A stretch of 64,000 nucleotides of DNA from an uncultured Acidimicrobiales bacterium (lineage in GTDB: Bacteria; Actinomycetota; Acidimicrobiia; Acidimicrobiales; SZUA-35). The position numbers and the translations under genes were made by a program. Where the stretch lies: assembly GCA_938029215.1 (NCBI GenBank), contig CALHFG010000104.1, forward strand, positions 1 to 64,000. Reading direction: 5' to 3'. The notes below the pieces were generated by a model. It saw nothing but the letters and a program-made list of their open reading frames with translations. It did not search any database and was not told the origin of the DNA. Positions 25,474 to 32,835 of this stretch are shown piece by piece. Within the stretch, counting starts at the first letter, position 1; each line of letters opens with the position of its first letter.

Positions 25474-26163
25474 CTATGAGGATTGGGGCAACAACGAACG
25501 CCATTGCGAGAGCACCTGATCCTCGGTGAGGCTCCCGATTGAGCGGCTGAGCAGGCGATTTTCTCCATCGAGGTACAGCACATAGGGAATACCGCTAACT
25601 CCGGAAGCGATCGCCGCATCGTTCTCGAGAGTGTCACGCATAACCACCCCAGGAAAGTCAGCCATCCAGGCTGACGGCGGATAGTTGTCGGCGTCGTCTC
25701 GGACGGCAATGGTGACGCCATAGATGTCGATGCCCTCGGGTTTGTCACCCGCCTCGATCAATTGCTTCAGGAGTGTCACTTCATCTTGGCAGTGGGGGCA
25801 CCAGTGGGCAAGAAAGTAGACCGCCTTCGGTCGCCCGTCCGGGCCGATCGTCACGGTCTCGCCTTGAAAGTTGGTGCCCTCGAGAGTGGGCGCCACCGTT
25901 CCGTTGGCTGGATCGAGTTCTGGAGTGTCCACGATTCCGCCGCCCTCAAGGCCAACAAGGGGCTCGCCTGTGATGGTGACCGGTGCGGTCTCGGCCCAGT
26001 CGGTGGCGGCTGGCGCCGGTTCCTCTTCGGTGATTTCTGCCGTGGTGTCGGTCGTCTGGTCTGAGGTGGATTCGGTTGAAGCCTGACCACTTTCTGGTTC
26101 GGCCGACCCGCCGCAGGCGGCGGCGACGATCGAGAGGCTGAGGAGCAGGCTGAGTAACTTCAC
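25474..26163 (-). CDS. Thioredoxin-fold lipoprotein with CPHC active site
   Basis: A lipoprotein of 229 residues. With the GTG start at 26163 it begins MKLLSLLLSLSIVAAAC, an ideal signal with the lipobox cysteine at 17; an ATG at 26193 would add ten residues before it. A Thr/Glu-rich linker reaches about residue 85, then a TlpA-like thioredoxin domain with AHWCPHCQDE (C122, C125) and a cis-Pro loop SGIPYV. CPHC is the DsbA-type motif, suggesting thiol-disulfide exchange at the outer face of the membrane. It is divergent from the Sec-type peroxiredoxin across only 68 bp. Confidence 0.9.
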   Translation of the reverse strand: MKLLSLLLSLSIVAAACGGSAEPESGQASTESTSDQTTDTTAEITEEEPAPAATDWAETAPVTITGEPLVGLEGGGIVDTPELDPANGTVAPTLEGTNFQGETVTIGPDGRPKAVYFLAHWCPHCQDEVTLLKQLIEAGDKPEGIDIYGVTIAVRDDADNYPPSAWMADFPGVVMRDTLENDAAIASGVSGIPYVLYLDGENRLLSRSIGSLTEDQVLSQWRSLLPQSS

Positions 26164-26218
26164 GGAACGCACCTGACAAGTATGGGCGTTCAAATGCGGG
26201 GCGCGGGGCCGCGGGGAC

Positions 26219-26224
26219 TATGTT
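26219..26224 (+). promoter_or_regulatory. -10 element of the selenocysteine peroxiredoxin
   Basis: TATGTT lies 7 nt before ATG 26232 and no Shine-Dalgarno is present, matching the leaderless pattern of this window. It overlaps a second in-frame ATG at 26220, which makes 26232 the better start. Confidence 0.5.
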
Positions 26225-26231
26225 CACACTC

Positions 26232-26693
26232 ATGCTCAGCGAAGGAACTGCGGCGCCAGCCTTTACGGTGCCCGATCAAGACGGAAACACGGTGTCTCTT
26301 CCCGGGGACGAAAGCTCATGGGTTCTGCTGTGGTGGTACCCCAAAGCATCAACACCTGGTTGAACGGCTCAAGGCACGGGCTTGCGTGATCAAGCCCAGA
26401 AGTTCGCAGACGCCGGTTGCGCCGTCTACGGCATCTCGTTCGACTCACCCGCGGACAACGGGCAATTCAGGACCAGCAACGACTTCCCGTTCTCACTACT
26501 GAGCGACGAGAGCAAAGAGGTTGGAGCGGCCTACGAGGCGATCCGCGACGCCGACGATCCGTTTGCCAACTTCCCCAAGCGGGTGAGCTATCTGATCGAT
26601 GCCGACGGCGCGATTCGCAAGAGCTACGACGTTTCCGATCCTGCGGGTCATGCGGGCGAAGTGCTTGCCGACCTCGAGGCATTGCTTCGCTGA
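26232..26693 (+). CDS. Selenocysteine-containing peroxiredoxin (BCP/PrxQ-like), TGA at 26361-26363
   Basis: Reading through one in-frame TGA gives a continuous 153-residue peroxiredoxin of the BCP type. It begins MLSEGTAAPAFTVPDQDG and has WWYPKASTPG-U-T at the active site, then LRDQAQKFADAG, VYGISFDSPADNGQF, FSLLSDE, and the C-terminal RVSYLIDADGAIRKSY. The TGA (Sec44) falls precisely where the family has its peroxidatic Cys (TPGCT). No other frame change or stop occurs in the gene. A SECIS-like hairpin follows the TGA (26378-26397). There is no Cys at U+5, so it appears to be a one-Sec enzyme, possibly recycled by a thioredoxin. It would reduce hydroperoxides. The alternative is a nonsense-mutated pseudogene; the exact position and the hairpin argue against this. 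Confidence 0.88.
26378..26397 (+). promoter_or_regulatory. Candidate bacterial SECIS element
   Basis: GGGCTTG pairs perfectly with CAAGCCC (7 bp) around the 6-nt loop CGTGAT. Twenty-one nucleotides separate the TGA from the loop, and a G is among the first two loop bases, which fits the loose bacterial SECIS pattern (a short stem-loop shortly after the UGA, G near the loop start). SelB binding is inferred, not shown. Confidence 0.7.
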
Positions 26694-26764
26694 GTCGCGG
26701 CCCGACGTCCAGGCGTCAGGATCGTCAGCGACCACGTCGCCGATAGATCGATACCCTCAACAGG

Positions 26765-27700
26765 GTGAAGAGCAAGCTCGCAAAGTGGATACTGCGACGT
26801 TGGGGGTTTGAACTGGTTGGCGAACAGCCAGCTCAGCTCCACACGGTGATGGTGGCGTCGCCGCATACCTCCAACTGGGACTTTCCGTTGGCTCTGCTGA
26901 TTGGATGGGCTCTTGAGTTCAACATGCGCTGGTTGGGCAAGAAAGAGATGTTTCCGCCCGTCGTTGGCGCGTTGTGGAAGCGGCTCGGTGGAATTCCCGT
27001 TGACCGCAAGGCCGCGGGCTCGATGGTTGACGACATGGTGAGCCTGTTCCAGCCGGGTGAACGGATCACCATTGTGATTCCGGTCTCGGGAACTCGGGGC
27101 TACACGCCTCATTGGAAGTCCGGTTTCTACCGCATCGCACGGGCGGCCAACGTGCCGGTCATTCCTGCATTCGTCGACTACACCAAGAAGACCTGCGGCG
27201 CCGGAGCTCCCATTGAGCTCACCGGCGATGTCACCGCTGATATGGACAAGTTCCGAGCCTTCTATGCAGAGATCGACGGTAAGTATCCCGACGACGATGG
27301 CCCGGTCGTGTTGCGGGAAGAGTTGGAATCGAACGCGACGCCCGAGGTGACCGCCGACGTGAACGATCCCGCGGCTAGCGTCATCGGTATGGCGAAAATT
27401 CTTGATCTTCAAGCCGCAAAAGACCTGGTCGATTCTCCGCCGCAGGATCTGGTGGTGCTCGATGTGAGGACGAGCGACGAGTTCGCCGCCGGTCACGTGG
27501 ACGGAGCGATCAACATCGACATCTACGACGACGCATTTGCCGAGAAGGTCGGGGCACTGGAGAGCGGAGTCCCGTATCTCGTGTACTGCAAGGCGGGAGG
27601 TCGCAGTGCAAAGGCATGCGAACTCATGGGTTCCATCGGCTTCGATAACGTCTCCGATATGACCAACGGCTGGGATGGATGGTCCGCCGCCGGCTACTAG
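26765..27700 (+). CDS. Lysophospholipid acyltransferase (PlsC-like) fused to rhodanese
   Basis: A 311-residue fusion. Residues 1-175 form a glycerolipid acyltransferase-like domain with the catalytic HxxxxD (H34...D39 in SPHTSNWDFP) and WKSGFYRIA. The usual EGTR substrate loop reads SGTR (108-111). Residues 205-311 form a rhodanese domain with the active cysteine C275 in YCKAGGRS. Acyl transfer to a lysophospholipid or related acceptor is likely for the first part; the rhodanese would handle sulfur or act as a redox or regulatory module. The GTG start is 7 nt after TACCCT. The gene follows the Sec-peroxiredoxin by 71 bp. Confidence 0.85.
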   Translation: MKSKLAKWILRRWGFELVGEQPAQLHTVMVASPHTSNWDFPLALLIGWALEFNMRWLGKKEMFPPVVGALWKRLGGIPVDRKAAGSMVDDMVSLFQPGERITIVIPVSGTRGYTPHWKSGFYRIARAANVPVIPAFVDYTKKTCGAGAPIELTGDVTADMDKFRAFYAEIDGKYPDDDGPVVLREELESNATPEVTADVNDPAASVIGMAKILDLQAAKDLVDSPPQDLVVLDVRTSDEFAAGHVDGAINIDIYDDAFAEKVGALESGVPYLVYCKAGGRSAKACELMGSIGFDNVSDMTNGWDGWSAAGY

Positions 27701-27815
27701 TCGACGAAACCTGGGGCGCTGAGTGAAGGGCCTCTGAGTGAAATGGCCTACCACATGAGCCAGAAACGCTACGTCTCAGCTGGGGAATTCTCTTTTGCTA
27801 TGCCACTCTGGGCTG

Positions 27816-28295
27816 ATGGCGTTCAAGACCGGCGATCGAGTTGTCTATCCCCACCATGGTGCAGCCATCATTCAGAAAACTGAGGTCGTCGAATTCAACG
27901 GCGAGCAGAAGGAGTACTTCGTACTTCACACCTCACACGATGATCTGACGGTGCGAGTGCCGGTCGACAAGTGCGACGAAGTGGGTATGAGGCCGCCGAT
28001 CAGCCTGTCGGATGTCGAGGAGCTGTTTGAGCTGCTCGCAGAGAAAGATGTTCGAGAGCCCTCGAACTGGAGTCGTCGGTTCAAGAACCATCAAGAGAAG
28101 CTCAAATCCGGCGACGTCTTCCAGGTGGCCGAGGTCGTTCGGAACCTTTCGCTGCGTGACAAAGCGAAGGGCCTTTCCGCCGGCGAGAAAAGCATGTACA
28201 CCAAGGCTCGGACGGTGCTGGTGTCGGAGCTGTCGTTCGCCATGAACCTCGGCGAAGATGAGGCGATGGACAAAGTTGATGCGCAGCTGGTCTGA
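27816..28295 (+). CDS. carD: CarD-family transcriptional regulator
   Basis: RNA-polymerase-binding protein that stabilises open promoter complexes, especially at rRNA promoters, in Actinobacteria. The N-terminal RNAP-interaction domain (FKTGDRVVYPHHGAAII..., about 2-60) and the helical DNA-contact domain (about 65-159; SNWSRRFKNHQEKLKSGD, EKSMYTKARTVLVSELSFA) are intact. The ATG at 27816 gives 159 residues, the usual length; an in-frame start at 27795 adds seven implausible residues. A possible -10, TATGCC, lies 11 nt upstream. Confidence 0.95.
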   Translation: MAFKTGDRVVYPHHGAAIIQKTEVVEFNGEQKEYFVLHTSHDDLTVRVPVDKCDEVGMRPPISLSDVEELFELLAEKDVREPSNWSRRFKNHQEKLKSGDVFQVAEVVRNLSLRDKAKGLSAGEKSMYTKARTVLVSELSFAMNLGEDEAMDKVDAQLV

Positions 28296-28340
28296 ATAAG
28301 CTCTAGGTATCCCTCGCACCGATCACAAACAGGAGAACCC

Positions 28341-29165
28341 GTGCTGACCTTCGAGTTGGCGACCGGAACCTACGCACTCTGCGCCTCAGAACCGCAGTTT
28401 GGTAACTCCAACCTTGGTCTCGTCATCGACGCCGACGGGCTCACCGTGATCGACACGTTGGCGACGCCGGCAATGGCGTTCCTGGCCAACGAAGAAATCG
28501 TTGCCCTTACCGAGACCCTGGGGCTACCGCTCAAGCGTGTCGTCCTCACCAGCTCTCGCGTGCCCTTCAGCGGTGGATCCACCATTTTCTGGCGAGCAGG
28601 TTTCTACGGCAGTGAACCGGTAAGCGACCAGCTCGATCAGCCGGTGAACACCATGGTGCTCAAGAAACTCATGCCGCAACATGCCGTTGCCTTCCATGGC
28701 GAATTCGTCACGCGGCCAATCACCCACACCATTGGTGAGCCCGCGCTGCTCACCGATGCAGCCGCCGTGCATTTGTTTCCGGGAGAGGGTCCGCTGAACA
28801 CCGTGGTGCAGCTGCCCGCCGCCGACGCGGTTTTTCTGGGTGCGTTGGGAAGTTTCGGTGTCACGCCGTTGGCCTTCGACGGTGACCCCGCGGCCTGGGC
28901 TGACGCACTGGACGCCATCTCTGAGCTCGGGAGCACGTTTATCCCTGGTCATGGCCTGCCGGCCGAGAGGCAAGCACTTGAAGACCAAGCCGCGTATCTA
29001 CGGGCCTGCGTTGCGGTCGACGGTGACCCTTCGGCCCTTCCGGCTGGCCCGTGGGATAGCTGGACCGACCGCCGGTTTGACGCGGTCAACATCGAACGCG
29101 CCGCCCGACTTGCCCGCGGTGATTATGAGACGCCTCAAGCTATGTTCCGACTACTCGGACTGTAG
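28341..29165 (+). CDS. Degenerate metallo-beta-lactamase-fold protein
   Basis: A 274-residue protein with the outline of an MBL-fold hydrolase: NSNLGLVIDADGLTVIDT at the N-terminus, a glycine pair at the end of the metal loop, and FIPGHG with the last His. The metal motif THxHxDHxGG is replaced by TSSRVPFSGG (70-79), so four zinc ligands or catalytic residues are lost, and the mid-domain aspartate is Ala (VFLGALG). It is unlikely to be an active zinc hydrolase of the usual type. It resembles a ligand-binding or diverged relative. GTG start with AGGAG upstream. It follows carD. Confidence 0.75.
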   Translation: MLTFELATGTYALCASEPQFGNSNLGLVIDADGLTVIDTLATPAMAFLANEEIVALTETLGLPLKRVVLTSSRVPFSGGSTIFWRAGFYGSEPVSDQLDQPVNTMVLKKLMPQHAVAFHGEFVTRPITHTIGEPALLTDAAAVHLFPGEGPLNTVVQLPAADAVFLGALGSFGVTPLAFDGDPAAWADALDAISELGSTFIPGHGLPAERQALEDQAAYLRACVAVDGDPSALPAGPWDSWTDRRFDAVNIERAARLARGDYETPQAMFRLLGL

Positions 29166-29238
29166 AGCGCCTGGTTGGCTAGGTTCGCCGTTCCCAACTC
29201 ACCAAAATGGGTCGATCGGCGAATAGACCCATCGGGTT

Positions 29239-29248
29239 ACCGATCGGT
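29239..29248. promoter_or_regulatory. Palindromic operator-like site before the acyl-CoA dehydrogenase
   Basis: ACCGATCGGT is a perfect 10-bp palindrome that ends at the first base of the TATGTT -10 (29248-29253) of the downstream gene. A second, wider pair (CGATCGG at 29213 and CCGATCG at 29240) and ATGGGTC/GACCCAT (29207 and 29226) lie in the same region. A TetR- or GntR-type regulator of fatty-acid genes could bind here; this is inference. Confidence 0.4.
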
Positions 29249-29259
29249 ATGTTGGAAGG

Positions 29260-31038
29260 GTGAGCGACTACACCCCACCACTCAAAGACATGCTGTTCAT
29301 TTTGGAGCACATCGCCGGAGCGGGCGATCTCGCCTCGCTTGATCGGTTCTCTGAGTCCTTTGACGCCGCCATGGTCGAGCCTGTTCTCGAAGAAGTCGGT
29401 CGGTTCATGGCCGAGGTCGTGGCTCCCACCAACGTCGATGGCGACACGATCATGACCAAATGGGTCGATGGTGACGTCATCACCCCCGACAGCTTCAAGG
29501 CTGCCTATACCCAGTATGTGGCGACCGAGTTCGGGTCGATTCCGTTTGACCCAACCTACGGCGGCGGTGGATTTCCTTGGGTCATCGGCGTCGCAATTCA
29601 GGAGCTCATGACCAGCGCCAACATGGCGTTTAGTTTGTGCCCACTCCTCACTCAGGGGGCTATTGACGCGGTGGAACACCACGCCGATGACGATCTCAAA
29701 AACGCCTACCTGCCAAAGATGCTGACTGGCCAGTGGAGCGGCACCATGAACCTGTCGGAGCCCCAGGCTGGGTCCGATGTCGGCGCAGTGGCGACCAAGG
29801 CCGAGCCGGTCGGCGATGGCAGCTACAAGATCACCGGTCAGAAGATCTGGATCACCTACGGCGAGCACGACATGGCGGAGAACATTGTTCATCTCGTTCT
29901 TGCGCGCACACCCGGTGCGCCCCCGGGGACCAAGGGCATCACGATGTTTCTTGTCCCGAAGTTCATGCTCGATGCTGACGGCAAACCCGGCGAGAAGAAC
30001 GACGTCAGTTGCGTCTCCATTGAACACAAGCTTGGCATTCATGGAAGTCCGACCTGCGTGCTGAGCTTTGGCGACAACGGCGGTGCCATCGGCTGGCCGG
30101 TGGGAGATGAATTCACCGGCATGCGAAACATGTTCACCATGATGAACAACGCTCGGCTGTCCGTGGGTCTGCAAGGTTTGGCGATCTCCGAACGTGCCTA
30201 TCAATTGGCCCTCGACTATGCGATCGAGCGAAAGCAGGGCACTGCTATCGGTGCCGAACGTGGAGTGCAGAGTCCGATCATCGAGCACGCCGACGTGCGT
30301 CGTATGTTGATGACCCAACGGTCCTGGATCGATGCGATGCGATGCTTGATCTATACCAATGCCGCCACGATCGACCGAAGCAAAGGCCTGTCCGGAGAAG
30401 AAGCCGAGCACGAACGAGAGATGGCCGACCTTCTGATCCCGCTATCGAAGTCGCTGTGCACCGACCTAGGAAACGAGCTCACCAGCATTGCCGTGCAGAT
30501 CTTCGGCGGCATGGGGTACGTGGAGGAGACCGGAGCCGTCCAGCACTATCGAGATATTCGCATCGGCGCGATCTATGAAGGCACCAACGGAATCCAGGCC
30601 GCCGACTTGGTCGGCCGCAAGCTGCCGATGCGCGGCGGGGGAGTGGTCCTCGATCATCTGGCTTCGCTCGATGTGAAGGCAAAGGAGTTGGCAGGACTCG
30701 ACGGGATGTCCGTCTTCGCCTCAAATCTTGAGAACGCGGTTGCATCCGCACGCTCGGCTACCAGCTGGCTGTTGGAGAACGGCTCTACCGATATCAACGC
30801 TGCGCTCGCCGGGTCATCTCCGTATCTCCGCATGTTGGGCACGGTGGTTTGTGGCGGCTTGATGGCCGACCTGGCGATGAAGGCCGACCTGTCTGACGAC
30901 ACCGATTTTGCAGAAGCCAAGAAAGTATCGGCTCGCTTCTTTGGAGAACAGATCCTGCCGACCGCATCAGGCTTGCACGGCGCAGTTACCGCGGGTGCCG
31001 ATGACCTCTTCGCACTTTCGGCCAAGCAGCTGGCCTAA
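29260..31038 (+). CDS. Acyl-CoA dehydrogenase
   Basis: FAD-dependent first step of fatty-acid beta-oxidation. The 592-residue protein is of the long form that carries an extra C-terminal domain. FAD and substrate motifs include NLSEPQAGSDVGAVATKAEP and GQKIWITYGEHDMAENIVHLVLAR. The C-terminal active-site region contains IYEGTNGIQAADLVGRKL with the likely catalytic Glu, preceded by AVQIFGGMGYVEETG. Chain length is not predictable. The GTG start lies 6 nt after TATGTT. It converges with the SLC13 gene, sharing 4 bp. Confidence 0.94.
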   Translation: MSDYTPPLKDMLFILEHIAGAGDLASLDRFSESFDAAMVEPVLEEVGRFMAEVVAPTNVDGDTIMTKWVDGDVITPDSFKAAYTQYVATEFGSIPFDPTYGGGGFPWVIGVAIQELMTSANMAFSLCPLLTQGAIDAVEHHADDDLKNAYLPKMLTGQWSGTMNLSEPQAGSDVGAVATKAEPVGDGSYKITGQKIWITYGEHDMAENIVHLVLARTPGAPPGTKGITMFLVPKFMLDADGKPGEKNDVSCVSIEHKLGIHGSPTCVLSFGDNGGAIGWPVGDEFTGMRNMFTMMNNARLSVGLQGLAISERAYQLALDYAIERKQGTAIGAERGVQSPIIEHADVRRMLMTQRSWIDAMRCLIYTNAATIDRSKGLSGEEAEHEREMADLLIPLSKSLCTDLGNELTSIAVQIFGGMGYVEETGAVQHYRDIRIGAIYEGTNGIQAADLVGRKLPMRGGGVVLDHLASLDVKAKELAGLDGMSVFASNLENAVASARSATSWLLENGSTDINAALAGSSPYLRMLGTVVCGGLMADLAMKADLSDDTDFAEAKKVSARFFGEQILPTASGLHGAVTAGADDLFALSAKQLA

Positions 31039-32786
31039 CCGGCTGTTGCCATCAGTGCCGGCACGATGACGAGCACTGCCGTCGTGATTGGAATCCCAAG
31101 TCGCAGATAGTCGGTGAAGTGATAGCGACCCGGTCCGTAGACCATCGTGTTGGTCTGGTAGCCAATCGGGCTCATGAACGACGCGCTGGCGGCAGCGATG
31201 GTTCCCAACGCGAACGCCCGCGGATCGCCGCCCGAGGCTTCGGCCGCAGCGATGGCGATGGGTACGGTGATCGCTACGGCGGCGGCGTTGGTCACCAGCT
31301 CAGTCATCAGAAGGGTCGCCAATGTCAGCCCTAGCGCAATACCCCAGAGCCCAAGCGGTTCGAACGCCGTCGCTAGTAGGTTCGCCAGATCGTCGGCGAT
31401 GCCGACCTCGGTCACAACCTGTCCGAGCCCGATCGCGGCTCCGATGAGCACCACCACGTTCAGGTCGACGGCGTTTCGTGCCTGGCGAGGTGTGAGCACC
31501 CCGGTGACCACCGTGAGGATCGATCCGATTGCTGCGGCACGGAGCACGTCGGTGATCTGCAGGAGCGACAGCGCAACAACTGCACCAAGGATGAGAAGGG
31601 AGAGCGCAGATTTCGACGAGGCGGTTGGAGGAGGTTCTGACCGGCGTCGAATGAGAACAAAGTCGCTTCGGCGTCGCCACCGTTGAGCGAAGCCGCTGTC
31701 GGCAACGACAAGCAATGAGTCACCGATGCGTAGCCGCTCGTCGCCCAGCTGACCCGGCACCGCCCGGCCCGATCGATGTAGCGCAACCACAGCCGCCTGG
31801 TACCGACTCCGAAAGTCGGACTGTTTCAACGTTTGGCCAACCAAAGAGGAACCGTTGCCGACGATCGCTTCGAACCAGGAGTGCTGACCGTCGTCCAGTG
31901 CGTCGAGCTGATGACGTTCAGAGAACTGCAGGCCGGGTCGGTTGTGCAGTTCAAGAACCTGCTCTACTCCTCCAGCAAAGGACAGCGTGTCGCCACCTTG
32001 CAGGTGATGACTGGGGCCGACCGGGGCGATGACCTCGTGGGTGTCGGATCGTTGAGTGGCCACCAGGAAGAGACCGGGAACGCCGCGCAGTGAGGCCTCT
32101 TCGATCGTCAGGCCGTCGAGCGGGCCGTTGGGCGTGACCGAGCAGGCGACCATAAATCGTTTTGCTTCGTCTTCGTCGCTCGACTGATCGCCTCGATCCG
32201 GGAGGACGCGGCTCCCGAGCGTAAGCGCCAGCACGATGCCGGCAACGGCCACGGGCAAACCGAACCGGGCGGGTTCAAAGAACCCAAGTTCCGTTTGCCC
32301 CAGTGAGGTGACGACACTGGACCCGATCAGGTTGGTCGAGGTCCCGATCAGGGTCGTCATACCTCCCAAGATCGTGGCGTACGACAGAGGGATCAGCAGG
32401 TGGCTTGCGGGTCGGCGGTTCTCTTTGGCCCAGCTGATGACAGGCTGGATCAGAACGGCGACGACCGGTGTGTTCGCAACGAATGCGCTGATGGCGGCGG
32501 ACCCAACGATGACGCGTCCAAACGCACGATCGCCGGCGAGCTGACGAACGACGCTGGCCAACGCGCCGGTCTGCTGCACACCGCCGGCGACCACGTAGAG
32601 GGCTGCAACGGTGAGCGGGGCCTCACTGGAAAAGCCAGAAAAGGCGGTGTCGCTTTCAGCTACTCCAACCACAAACAGCACCAGGAGCGCGCCGGTTATG
32701 CCTACCGTCGGCGACACCCGACGAAGCACGAGCGCGGCACCGACACTGAGCAGTACCGCGATCACCGCGATTTGTTGGATCAGCAT
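31035..32786 (-). CDS. SLC13-type anion/sodium symporter with TrkA-C domains
   Basis: A 583-residue integral membrane protein. There are transmembrane clusters before residue 200 and after residue 385, separated by two RCK_C (TrkA-C) regulatory domains (about 210-375). The motif pairs SFVANTPVVAVL-like NTP and GTSTNLIGSSV, and the second-half VTNAAAVAITVPIAIA and FMSPIGYQTN, match SLC13/DASS carriers with the SNT-like Na+/substrate signatures. The family carries sulfate, phosphate or dicarboxylates with sodium. Here the substrate is not clear. The start is ATG 32786. Confidence 0.9.
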   Translation of the reverse strand: MLIQQIAVIAVLLSVGAALVLRRVSPTVGITGALLVLFVVGVAESDTAFSGFSSEAPLTVAALYVVAGGVQQTGALASVVRQLAGDRAFGRVIVGSAAISAFVANTPVVAVLIQPVISWAKENRRPASHLLIPLSYATILGGMTTLIGTSTNLIGSSVVTSLGQTELGFFEPARFGLPVAVAGIVLALTLGSRVLPDRGDQSSDEDEAKRFMVACSVTPNGPLDGLTIEEASLRGVPGLFLVATQRSDTHEVIAPVGPSHHLQGGDTLSFAGGVEQVLELHNRPGLQFSERHQLDALDDGQHSWFEAIVGNGSSLVGQTLKQSDFRSRYQAAVVALHRSGRAVPGQLGDERLRIGDSLLVVADSGFAQRWRRRSDFVLIRRRSEPPPTASSKSALSLLILGAVVALSLLQITDVLRAAAIGSILTVVTGVLTPRQARNAVDLNVVVLIGAAIGLGQVVTEVGIADDLANLLATAFEPLGLWGIALGLTLATLLMTELVTNAAAVAITVPIAIAAAEASGGDPRAFALGTIAAASASFMSPIGYQTNTMVYGPGRYHFTDYLRLGIPITTAVLVIVPALMATAG

Positions 32787-32835
32787 GACCTGTTCCCATC
32801 GGCTCGCCCAAAAGCCCTATGAGGTGTGAGAAACC

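Noticed and set aside
25410-25748. Longer N-terminus for the DUF3039 protein
   Set aside because: The extension overlaps the thioredoxin-like lipoprotein gene in another frame, has an unlikely composition, and the DUF3039 family begins at the ATG chosen.
26232-26693. Peroxiredoxin as a frameshifted or nonsense pseudogene
   Set aside because: Both sides of the TGA are in the same frame, no other defect is visible, the TGA lies at the one codon where Sec is expected, and a SECIS-like stem follows. A pseudogene remains the fallback if no Sec machinery exists in the genome.
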